From positions 24,523,562-24,587,561 of the forward strand of contig NC_058062.1 of the NCBI RefSeq assembly GCF_020085105.1: a stretch of 64,000 bases of DNA. Reading direction: 5' to 3'. This document shows, piece after piece, positions 1 through 10,378 of this stretch. How positions within the stretch are numbered: the first letter of the stretch is position 1; the number at the start of each line of letters is the position of its first letter. The translations under genes and the position numbers were made by a program. The DNA comes from Siniperca chuatsi. Taxonomy: Eukaryota > Chordata > Actinopteri > Centrarchiformes > Sinipercidae. The notes beneath the pieces are model-generated. The model searched no databases. It was not told the DNA's origin and saw nothing but the letters and a program-made list of their open reading frames with translations.

Positions 1-195
1 TTTGGAGACTCTGGGAACCACAAGTAACCCTGCATCCTGGGAGCGCAGTGTTCTAGTCAGGTAATATGGTATTATGAGATCTTTAAGATATGATGGTGCC
101 TGACCATTAAGAGCTTTGTAGGTGAGTGAAGGATTTTAAATTCTATTCTAAATTTTACAGGATGCCAGTGTAGAGAAGCTAATATTGGAGAAATA
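1..195. repeat. Unclassified interspersed repeat fragment
   Basis: This stretch resembles a sequence common in teleost genomes (a phrase about a 'gcctgaccattaagagctt' core followed by a 'ggattttaaattctattc' stretch). It has no open frame and runs straight into the next repeat. Assignment rests on remembered resemblance, not on a search. Confidence 0.35.
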
Positions 196-420
196 TGATC
201 AATTCAATTAAATTTTATTTATATAGCGCCAATTCATAACAGAAGTTATCTCATTGCACTTTTCCTATAGAGCAGGTCTAGACCGTACTCTTTATAATAT
301 TATTTACAGAGACCCAACAAATCCCACCATGAGCAAGCATTTGGCGACAGTGGCAAGAAAAAACTTCCTTTAAGAGGCAGAAACCTTGGACAGAACCAGA
401 CTCAATGGTGGGCGGCCATC
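196..420. repeat. Interspersed repeat, family A (copy 1)
   Basis: This is the first of three copies in the window. The core 'atagcgccaattcataaca' followed by 'gagcaggtctagacc' and a 'caagcatttggcgacag' block recurs near 21603-21820 in full and near 19120-19230 in part. Copies differ by scattered substitutions. It looks like a short element or LINE tail widespread in fish; it has no coding capacity. Confidence 0.7.
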
Positions 421-765
421 CGCCACTGCCGTGTTAGGTTTGAAGTGACCATATTTCGATGAGAAGGTGGAGCTGGGGAGGGATACGCATTGCTATGCCT
501 CTATTCTGATATACAGGTCGCTGTGGTAGAAACCTCTCAATCACAAGGTAGCCACGCCCAAACCATACCCTTCATTGTCTATTTTACTCTACATGGGACG
601 ACCATTTACAAAATGAACCTCATGCTTTATTGAAGACTTGAAACTAGCGATTGAGACCATAAACTCATTAGGAAAATGTTTACTAAGGTAATAAATCAAG
701 GGTCATTTTGTCAGAGTTCTATAGAATCTGACTTTTCTTTGCAACCAGTGGAGTGGCCATTAGAA

Positions 766-2850
766 AGTGTTACTGGCAGCGTATTTTTGCTGCTCTAGCT
801 CATCCCAGTTAATTTAGTTAGATTCTTCAATACAGCGGCTAATTATCGGCAGCTCCCAAAACCAGGGAGGCTGGGTGACTGCCTGAAGGAAGCATAGCCC
901 TAAGCATAAGCCATTCCCCACCAACCTGTTCACATTTCTAACAAGTTCTCCCCACTCAGCGACACACCTGCTGAGAAACCAACTCTGATTATTGGCAGCT
1001 CCATTTTGAGAAACATGAAGTTAGCGACACCAGCGACCATAGTCAAATGTATTCCTGAGGCCAGAGCACGTTAAATCTGATGAAATTAATTAAACTGTTG
1101 GCTAAGGATGAGTGTAAATACAGTACGATTGTTCACGTCGGCGGTAACGACTCACGATTACACCAATCGGAGTAATGTGTACATATGCAAAGATAATGTT
1201 GGATTCCATAGTTTGCTGAATCAGTCACACTAATAATTCCTGGGGTCCTAGCACCAGTCACATTGGTTCCCCGTGCATCTGTTCCATTGTTTATGAGGAG
1301 CCAGGACCCTCTAACAACCGTGCAAATTCGCTCACTACAGACAGTTCCATCTACAATCTGGATGTCTAGCTAGGCAACCTAAGTGTGTCTCCTTCAAAAA
1401 TCTAATTTATCCTCTTGTGTCTATTGAGCCCACTCATCCGCCCTTTTCTACAGCTAAGGAGCATGTTACACTTGATACATCTCATGACTTTAAAATACGC
1501 CAAGGGCTTGGACTGTTACATTTAAACATCAGAAGCCTGCTCCCAAAACTGGATTACATTCACGTTTTAATTCATGAAACCTCCCCAGACGCCCTCATTT
1601 TGACTTAAACATGGCTTAGATGTGATCGAAGAAGTAAGGGAGGCGGGGTTGTGAGTTATGTAAAAGACTGCTTCACTGTTGAGGAAATCACCTCATGTTC
1701 TGTGCTCAAGAAATGTGACTAATATTATGTTGGACTGCTGTCTTGGTAAGGACATGCAGGTGACCATTGCTGGCATGTATCGCTCCCCCCCTCAGCTCAT
1801 TTGGATGCTTTGGAGGACACTGCAAAGCTATGGTCACTGTATGCCTTCTCTGAGTTGTTAATAATGGGGGATCCTAACCTGGACTGGCCCTCTGACAACT
1901 CTAACAATTAAAAGATCAGTGCCTGGAACTTAATCTTTTTCAGCTCATAGACAAACCAAACTTCAAAACTCCTCTAAACTCCACATTAATTGATATCAAA
2001 CTAACAGACCACACAAATACCCTGCCTCTGGAGTCTTTGCCCTTGACCTTAGTGATCACTATCCGGTCGCCTTTGTCAGAGATACTAGAATTCCAAAATC
2101 TCAAATCTCAAATGATCACCACACGAAATTACAAGCATTTTAATCTTCAGGATTTTTTTTAACAATTTCTCAATCTCTGACATTGATAAAATGTTCTCTT
2201 TTACTGATCCTGCCGTGACACTGGTAAACTTTACAGAATCTTTTAATGTCATTGCTGACAGACATGCTCCTTATAAAAAACACAGAATTAAAAACAGATT
2301 CAGTCCTTGGTTCTCCCCACATCTCTCTAATGCCATCCATAACAGAGACAAAGTCTGGGCCATGGCTAGATCCAGTGGCACCCCTGAGGACTGGTTAACC
2401 TTTAGGCGACAAAGAAACATCTGCACCAGCATGATTAGGAAGGCTAGATCTCTGCCTATGATAGTACCTCTAACTTTTGGAACACCATAGCATCTCTTAA
2501 GAACTCTGCCATTACAAGTCAAACAACTATCTGATCATATTACTGATAGATCTTCTATGTCTGAAGCTTTTAATCCCCATTTCCTCTCCTCTGGTCTTTT
2601 ATATGTCTGCTGATTCATCTGTAGACAATTACCATATCCGTCCAGCAGAGGGAGTCCCCAGCGCCTCAGCTTCTTCTGAGTGTAAATTTTCTTTTAGTCT
2701 GGTCAGCAGTGCAGATGTTTACAAAACTCTGGTTAGGTTAAAAGCTTGCAAAAACACTGGTGCAGATAATCTTGACCCATATGTCCGTCATCTAAGTGCC
2801 CCCTTAATCTGTCCACATTTAGCACATATTTTTAATAGACATTTTTAACA
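766..2850 (+). mobile_element. Degraded LINE (ORF1 with SGNH-like domain, ORF2 endonuclease and start of RT)
   Basis: A non-LTR retrotransposon relic. At about 960-1200 the plus strand encodes a broken copy of the same ORF1 that is open on the minus strand at 51581-52132, with an SGNH/esterase-like '[13 protein letters not shown]' block and frame-breaking stops. From 1417 to 1900 come pieces of an APE-type endonuclease ('LHLNIRSLLPKLDYIH', then 'GMYRSPPQ', then a 'MGDPNLDW' block equivalent to the GDFN motif). From 2191 to 2490 a frame matches the region before the RT domain ('FSPWFSPHLSNAIHNRDK'), and 2603-2848 continues towards RT. Several stops and frameshifts make it non-functional. The copy ends abruptly next to a CA microsatellite. 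The family is probably the L2/CR1/Rex1 group. Confidence 0.75.
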
Positions 2851-2875
2851 GGCATGATTCATGGAAGCTTCATGG

Positions 2876-3010
2876 AAACACACACACACACACACACACA
2901 ACTTCGGAAGCAATTTGGGGTTCAGGACACTGAACACTGACATGTGGGCTGGGGGAAGCCGGGATCGAACCACCAACTTTCCAGATGGGGCATCTGTCCA
3001 CAAAGTATGA
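2876..3010 (-). repeat. CA microsatellite plus fragment with a B-box-like motif
   Basis: A run of about twelve CA units is followed by a sequence whose reverse complement contains 'GGTTCGATCCCGGC', a match to the RNA polymerase III B box found in tRNA-derived SINEs. No A box is convincing at the right distance, so this may be a truncated SINE or another common fish repeat. Confidence 0.45.
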
Positions 3011-3499
3011 CTACTTTAGCACTTGTAGTTGTTGAGATTTCAGCTTTCAAATATTACTCCCATAGACTTCCCACTATAAATTTGAATACTTTAAGAAATT
3101 ATATAAAATCACTGAAACATGTTAGAATAAAGAAACATAAAAGCATAAATCTCATGAAGAAGATGTGCATTTAGACATTGAAACTGTGACGGCCCTGCCT
3201 CTTTTGGCTGCTGGACTGGCTGCTTGTCTTTGTCTATGTTTTCTGTTGCAGATGCCCAGTAAGTGTGGTTGGGTCGTCATTTATTGGGAACACCTGGGCC
3301 CAGTGTTCCCAGTACTATTCGAGCGCACCCCATTTGTTCCATGATGGAGAGAGAAAGGGGAAACTCTGCTCCCTACACTCCGCATCTTTGACTTTGTTTT
3401 TCCTTTTGCTATACAGAAGGAGATAGACCCCAAAAAACAGCAAAATAATATATAATAAAGTATAAAGAGCAAAGATAACAATAGTGTGAATACTGAATC

Positions 3500-6120
3500 A
3501 GCAAAGTTGAATGTCCTGACAACTATTGGATGGATTATGAAGATGATGAGACCCCATTAGAGAACCCCACCACCTTGTCAATCTCTGCTCCTCCCACCCC
3601 CGCAAGTGCCACCAACCATCTGAAGGAGAGTATGGCCCTGCTGGAGCTGGACTTTGGACCCAAGCCAGGCTGTCTGACCACCCAGACAACACTCTACAGC
3701 AGCTTTAAGAGGAGCTCCAGCAGCTAAAGAGAGACAACCAGGCCTTGGCATCTGACCTCAGAGGCAGTCTAGAGGCACTCAAACAGGAGAACAGTGTGCT
3801 CCGTGCTCAGTGAAGGAGGATGCTGAGAAGAGAGAAAGGAGCTTCACCAGGCAAGTCCAACACCTGACAGACCAACGCTCATCAGTCCCCACAATGACAC
3901 GTACTGAGACACAGACTCTTCCTGCCAGTGTCCCAAACCCCTGCCTTGTCACCTGCTGACAAATCCACACAGCCAGCTGCCAACACCCAGCTCTGCCCAT
4001 CCCAGCTTCCTTCCACTCAGCCTGAAGAGGAAGCCCCACAAGTGGTCATGCTGGCTGACTCTAACGGGAAATCCCTCTCCCTGCTACCTCTGAGCTGGGA
4101 GACATCAGGGAGACGCTGCACACCCTGTGCACCCGGCTTCTGTTCAGCTAAGACATGTACTCAGAACACCTTCTCACTTGAGAAACAGAACGATAGCAAA
4201 AAGACAGTGGAAACAAATTCATCATGGCTTTAAACTCACCTGATCTGATGAATGACATATCAGTATATAACCAAAATCAACATGTCCCTACCAGAGATGG
4301 TGTAAGAAAGGCTATTCATGATATCAATATATTTCATGAGGAAGATATTAAAGCTAACCTTATAAAACAAAAAATGGAAGCCTATTAAAAAGCAAAACGC
4401 TGACAAATGGTTTGATCAAGAATGTAAGACCATCAGAAAAGACCTGAGAAAAATAGCAAATGAAAAACATCGCCAACCAAAAGAAAAACTCATTAGTTAA
4501 TTAATGTTAGAGTTAAAACATTAGAAGAAACAATAAAAAATCAAATGCTGAAATGCAGCACCCCAGAGATGCAGGGTGCAGCGTCGAAGCTGTTCAATAT
4601 CGTCCTACAGTCAGGATGGTTTCCCGACATCTGGTGCAAAGGGCTCGTTTCCCCCGTTCATCAGAGTGGGGACCAATCAGACCCTGGTAACTACCGAGGC
4701 GTCTGTGTCAGCAGTTGACTAGGTAAACTATTCTGTAGTATTCTAAATAAAAGAATTCTAGATTTCCTTGAAGAGCACTCCATCTTGAGTTAAAATCTAA
4801 TTGGCTTCCTCCCAAAACACTGCACCACTGACCATGTGTACACCCTTCACACTTTAATTTAACTTTAACATGGACACCAAACAAAAAATGGTAAGATATT
4901 TGCTTGTTTTGTTGACTTCAAGAAAGCTTTCGACTCTGTTTGGCATGAAGGGCTCTATTACAGACTTCTACATTGTGGTATAGGGGGCAAAATGTATGAT
5001 CTGGTTAAATTTATGTATTTGGAAAATAGATGTGCTGTAAAAAGTGGAGACAAACAAACTGTATTGCTTGTGTGAATGAGTTACTTTCTTTGAATGGGGT
5101 GAATGTGCGCTTTGAGTAGTTGGAAGACAGGCACTGTAAAGGACGCTGGACATAGTAGAAAAGTACTGTCAGAACTGGGCCCTGGCAGTAAATATGAAGA
5201 AAACTACTGTCATGATTTTTCAAAAACGCCCCAGAAGTCAGGAGAACAAATACCAGTTTACCATAAATAATCATATCATTGAACACAGTATGCGTTACAC
5301 CTACCTGGGTATAACCATAACAGCATCGGGGAGTTTCAACATGGCAGTGAACGCACTAAAAAAGCTCGAAGAGCTCTAAATGCAATTAAGACAACATTTT
5401 ATAATTCCAATTAAAATGTGGCTTAAATATTTGATAATGTCATCCAGCCCATTGCATTATATGGCAGTGAAGTCTGGGGTCCACTCGGTCATCATAGCTT
5501 TACCTGTTGGGACAAACATCCAACAGAATCTTTACATGCAGAATTCTGCAGATACATTTTACACAGAAAAACACCAACAGACGCATGTAGAGCAGAATTC
5601 AAAAGAGAGCGCTCACATGTTTTAATCACCTTAAATCCAGCCCTCTAGACCCCCTCCATTCCAAAGTTATAAATCAGTTGGAGCTGAGACTCACTGCCCC
5701 CCCTCAGACACTCTGACCAGTCTCACAACAGCACTGCTTTCCAAACACCAATCAGAGGAAACCAATTTAAAAAGCAATGTAAAGAAACCTGTCTGGAACA
5801 TTGGAAAGAAGAAACTAAAAGCCAAAGTAGATCAGAAAGTTATCTGGGCCTAAAGAGAGACGATGAACTGGCAGAATGTCTCTCTGCTGTCAGAGGAAGC
5901 AGAGACAGATCCTGACCAAGTACAGCCTCAGTGTCCACAGACTGGCAATCGGAAAAGGAAGACAGAAAACCCTGGCAACCGAAAGAAAACCGAACATGTT
6001 CGACAGGTGAGCTGAGACAGAGCTGCACTTCCTCCTGCAATGTACAACATTCAGTGAAGTAAGGAACGTTCAACACTGCAATCTCAGAATTCACAGAGCT
6101 CAAAATTAAAAATACATATA
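3500..6120 (+). mobile_element. Degraded LINE relic, second family (ORF1 remnant and RT)
   Basis: A second non-LTR retrotransposon, unlike the one at 766-2850. An ORF1 remnant spans 3530-4230, with 'VVMLADSNGKSL' at about 4045. RT pieces follow with stops between them: 'WFPDIWCKGLVSPVHQSGD' with 'NYRGVCVSS' near 4620-4710, 'FVDFKKAFDSVWHEGLYY' near 4910-4960, 'WALAVNMKKTTVMIFQKR' near 5180-5230, and 'YTYLGITITASGSFNMAV' near 5300-5350. An 'IALYGSEVWGP' block lies near 5450-5480. A cysteine-containing tail sits near 5990-6060. The catalytic YADD stretch is missing, apparently lost by a deletion near 5070-5150. The element is dead. Confidence 0.75.
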
Positions 6121-6210
6121 TTTATTAATATATAGGAGAAGGAGACAGGGCAGACCCTGCTGCCCAATATGTATCAACATGCCACAACATGAGGGGCAGT
6201 GAATGACCCC

Positions 6211-6294
6211 CCCCACACACACACACACAACAAAAATGTTGCAGTGTGTAGTTTTCACTTTTTGTATTTGTATTTTAACTGCAAGTCTACAATC

Positions 6295-6336
<42 letters not shown>
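6211..6336. repeat. Short CA run and (TAT)n microsatellite
   Basis: A CA run at 6211-6229 and a pure trinucleotide run at about 6296-6336. The open frames crossing the trinucleotide run encode poly-Tyr or poly-Ile and are artefacts of low complexity. Confidence 0.9.
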
Positions 6337-6439
6337 GCTATCTTACTTATCTGTATATATTTTAATATCACAATTCTTCTTTTTATGCATGTTTTTATTT
6401 TACACATGCTTTGACAATGTTAACATCTGTCTCTCATGC

Positions 6440-6790
6440 CAAGAAAGCCCAACTGAATTGAATTGTCATGAAATTTGGTTCCAACATTCGTGTTCCCCTC
6501 AGGATGAAATGTAATAACTCTGGTGATCGTCTGACTTTTCATCTAGCGCCACCATCAGGTCACAATTTCAATTTGTCCAATACTTTGGTTTGTGACCAAA
6601 TACCTGCAAAACTGACAGCCTCAGCTGCACTTTGTGTTCAGTGCTAATTAGCAAATGTTAGCATGCTAACACGCTAAATTAAGATGGAGAACATGGTAAA
6701 TACACATGGTCATTGTGATCATGCTAATGTTAGCATTTAGCTTAGGCTGTGCCTAGGTGCAGCCTCACAGAGCTGCTAGCATGGCTGCAG
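6440..6790. repeat. Interspersed repeat, family B (copy 1)
   Basis: The block containing 'catctagcgccaccatcagg' and several 'gttagcatgctaa' units recurs at 38060-38510 and partly at 62310-62420. It is rich in the words 'gttagcat' and 'gctaac', ends near 'cagcctcacagagctgctag', and is non-coding. Confidence 0.75.
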
Positions 6791-6869
6791 ATGGGTGGTT
6801 TGAACACTGTTTGATCAAAGAACACAAAGACGTGTTGTCTCTTCGTGCTGGTCTGGTTCATCTCCCTGA

Positions 6870-7215
6870 CTCATTACCTCGGCCGAGGAGGTTATGTTTT
6901 TGGTGCCGCTTGTTTGTTTGTTTGTGTGTCAGAAGGATTAAGGAAAAACTACTGGCCCGATTTTCATGAAACTTGGTGGAAGGGTGTAGCATGGGCCAAG
7001 GAAGAACCCATTAGATTTTGGAGCGGCTCTGAATCACGGGGTGGATACACAACCACGATCTAGGCACAACCATATTTTGACACACTGTAATTCTAATGAT
7101 TTTGGAAATATATTCAGACATACAGTACATAGTGGTTGCGCATGCAGATTTGCATTTCTTAGACTGGACTACTGGCCTTGGCGGAGGTCTGTGCTCTCCG
7201 AGGGCCCTTCTAGTT
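6870..7215. repeat. Common fish repeat ('ggccgaggaggttatg ... ctctccgagggcc')
   Basis: This element starts near a 'ggccgaggaggttatg' block, runs through 'aaaactactggcccgatttt' and ends near 'cttggcggaggtctgtgctc'. These phrases occur together in very many animal genomes. The two overlapping short frames across it do not resemble a protein. Confidence 0.55.
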
Positions 7216-8324
7216 ATAAATACATTAAGAGGTGCGACATGAAGTCACATGGACTGACAGGTAACTCATTCAGTGGACAGGTTTGGAGATGTCATCCTGC
7301 ATCATCAGTGCTACATGGACCCACGGGAGAAGTAAAACTTCTGTGGCTGACAGCAGGTCATGCAGCATTTTAATGCTTCTTATGTATTTAATTCTGTTTT
7401 CTGGTGTCACGAAGAACTCAAGAAGAAGTACTGCTTATGAGACTGCAAGCTGGACCTCATCTGTCATGAATAATGACAGACAGGGGGAAACAGGACAAAA
7501 AAGGCGTGCAATATGATGAAGGGTAGTTCATGTTTGGCTGCTACATTTCACTCACTTTTAATGAGAAACAGCTAAAACAATGATTCTGTAGATGGCTTCT
7601 ATAGAAAACCTATGAGATTCAAACACTTGTTTGACTTTCCTTTGACTCATCACACCATGGGTATATTTTGATGTCAAAGAAAAAGGGTCCGAGTGGTGTT
7701 TAGTATTATTATTGAAATAATTGATTTCCCATGTATTACAAGGTAACTACTGTTGCACAGTAAAAGACTGAAGGGGAATAAACAGCTGAAAGGTTAACTG
7801 GTAGCAAGAGAAATACTTGATGGAAACAGATTAACCTTAATAGAAACTCAACCAGAGTATGAACCGTAGACAGATTATGCACTGTGGGTAAATGTAACCA
7901 GTGTTTGGCCGTCTTTCACAAACTCAGTGTTCCTTTTAGGGAAACGTGAGGACGTGACGCGGCCTGACGTGAGGTCTTCCACAGCAGACGGGTCAGTCTG
8001 GGACAGATGAGCTAATACAACCGCGAATGCAGAAGGTTTTCATCCTGTTTGTCACATAATGAATAAAACTCAATGATCCACCAGGGACACATGGATGATT
8101 CTGGTGTTCGTGTTGCCATCATTCAATGGCTAAACTGACAAATGGGCCAGATTACAGGATGAGCTCAGTGAACTGTCAGTGTAACAGCACCGGCTTTGAA
8201 TGGACGGTGTTATATGATCAGCCAGTTTGCCAGAGAAATCGAAAGCATGTGTTAAATAACTTTTACACTGAAATCTAGAAATATTTAGCTGATATTTAGT
8301 GCAGAGTCAGAGCTCCATACTGAC
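7216..8324. other. Intronic or intergenic sequence with no recognised feature
   Basis: No exon, long open frame or repeat that I recognise. If wipi1 continues left of the window, this is part of its intron 2. I looked on the minus strand for the next conserved wipi1 exon (an 'ERLFSSSL'-like block) from here to base 1 and did not find it. Confidence 0.5.
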
Positions 8325-10346
8325 CACTCTCATGGATGCAGTCCAGTTTTTCCACCATGGTCAAAGAAAACAGCTTGTAGCCAGTCTTTGTTCCCAAAGC
8401 CAGTGACCTGCAATACACACACAAACACATACATATATTTACCATCAGTATAACAGGAAAGCATCCATAAGCTCCAATTTTGCTCAGTATTTCAATTACA
8501 GCCATTCTTAACAGGAAATGAATGAATCTATGTCTAATTCTGTTGCACTCCAACTGGAAATCCAGGGAACATTTGACGTTATATGATGTAAACCACATCT
8601 CATCACACTGTCTGCCCTGGTCCTTCCTTTAGGGAGCCCCCTAGTGGTGAAATCTGTCATGTATAAGAAGTGTGCTCTTCTGGGAATTAAACAACCCTCA
8701 CAACAAATAAAAGTGGTTTGACAAAAAAGATCAACTTGGTCCACTTACTGTTTGTCGGGAGCTTTTAACCTAACAGTCTTCCTCAGCGCATGGAGTTTGC
8801 GCAGTTGTCACGGAGAAGCAGTTGCTATCCCGTGACCTAAGTATGGAATTTCGGTCATGTGATAGCAAGTAACAGATAACTCTGTCTGCTGAGGAAGACC
8901 GTGGGATGCGGATGAAAGCTACAAGTGCAGTTAGTAGGTAGACCTTAGGTTAAAGGGGCACTGCACCAGTTTTATACATGAAGTTCAGTTTACTCATCTC
9001 AAGGAGTACCACAGAGCCTGAGAAGGTTTACAGTATAATGTCTTCTGCGGCTCTGGGGGAGCTTTGTTGAGTCTGAGAAAATAACCCTGATGATGTCATC
9101 AGGGTTATCTTCAGGTTGGGACTTGAAATGTAAAATTTGCCACAGAAAGCCTGCATTACAATGGTGGTGTAAGGTTGAAAAGAAGTGTGGCATTTTGGAG
9201 GCAGGGAGTATTTAATGCAAGACACTATATAGAGTTGCATGATGGGAAATGTAGGATCCAGTGATTTGGACCTTGACCCATACTAGGGCCTGAACGTCAG
9301 GAACAGATTTTGACCATTCTTGTTGACCTTTCTCTTGTGACTCTCCTAACTTTAAAGGAGTACACCTTTAAGCTTTTTATTGTGAAACTACTGTTTCCAA
9401 GGCCAAACATTTACTTTCACGCTCCAATAAAAGTGTTTTTGAGCAGATGAAGACACAGACCCCTGAAAAAGTGCTATAACAGGACAGAGAGTAGAACAGT
9501 TAGTAAAACATCAGAAATGAACATGTTCCCAACCATTCTGCTGTTTCCTTTTCCTGCCAAGGGCCCCTCATTGTCTTTATTTTTGGGTCTGATGTTTCGT
9601 CATGTGTCCCTAATTAATAGAATTAAAATGCCTCAGGTCGGTCTTTCCTTGACTACAACCTGCCCACAGTGCAGTTTTGTAAATGAACAGTATGAAATGT
9701 AAAACTGGAAGAATTTGAAGCTGAACTGCATTACCTAATATCAGACAGATGAACCGTACTGTGAAACACCTTCGAACTGAAAAAGCATAGCCCTGAAGGG
9801 ACGAGAGCTGTACTGCCTGAAAAGAAGGGGGCTAAATGGCATTGCATTGGGAAGGTGAGAGATATCACACGTTTAGTTTGATAGTTTAATAGTACAAAGT
9901 CTTTTTACCCTTTTAAAGTTTAAATGAAGTATGTAGCTGAAAGTATGCTGAAGTAGTAGAACTTCCCATTCACTTCTATGGTTTTTTTTTTTAAAAAGCA
10001 TAAAAAAGGTAGAAAAAAGTTCAATAGAAGCAAAAATGTCCTTACAGAGCAAACCATTTTGGCATTTTAATGGTTTCTATAGCTGAAAGTATGCAGAAGT
10101 TGTAGATCGAAAAACTTCTGGTAGAAGAATTATTAAGTGTCCTTTTGGGGCTTTTATTTTGAAAATACAGTCTACTGTGGGGCACCACGGTAAGATCCTG
10201 TAACCGCCTGGGGGAATTTATTTTGAAAATCTGGCATACTACAGGGCCCCCCTATGAGCTCTGGTTACCGTCTGTGGGCTTTTATTCGTATATATACTAT
10301 ATATTATTGAAAATCCAGCCCACTCCAGGCTGGAGAGGGTGTTAGT

Positions 10347-10378
<32 letters not shown>

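Noticed and set aside
6199..6514. Two overlapping frames of 71 and 103 codons
   Set aside because: Their core is poly-Tyr or poly-Ile read from a trinucleotide microsatellite.
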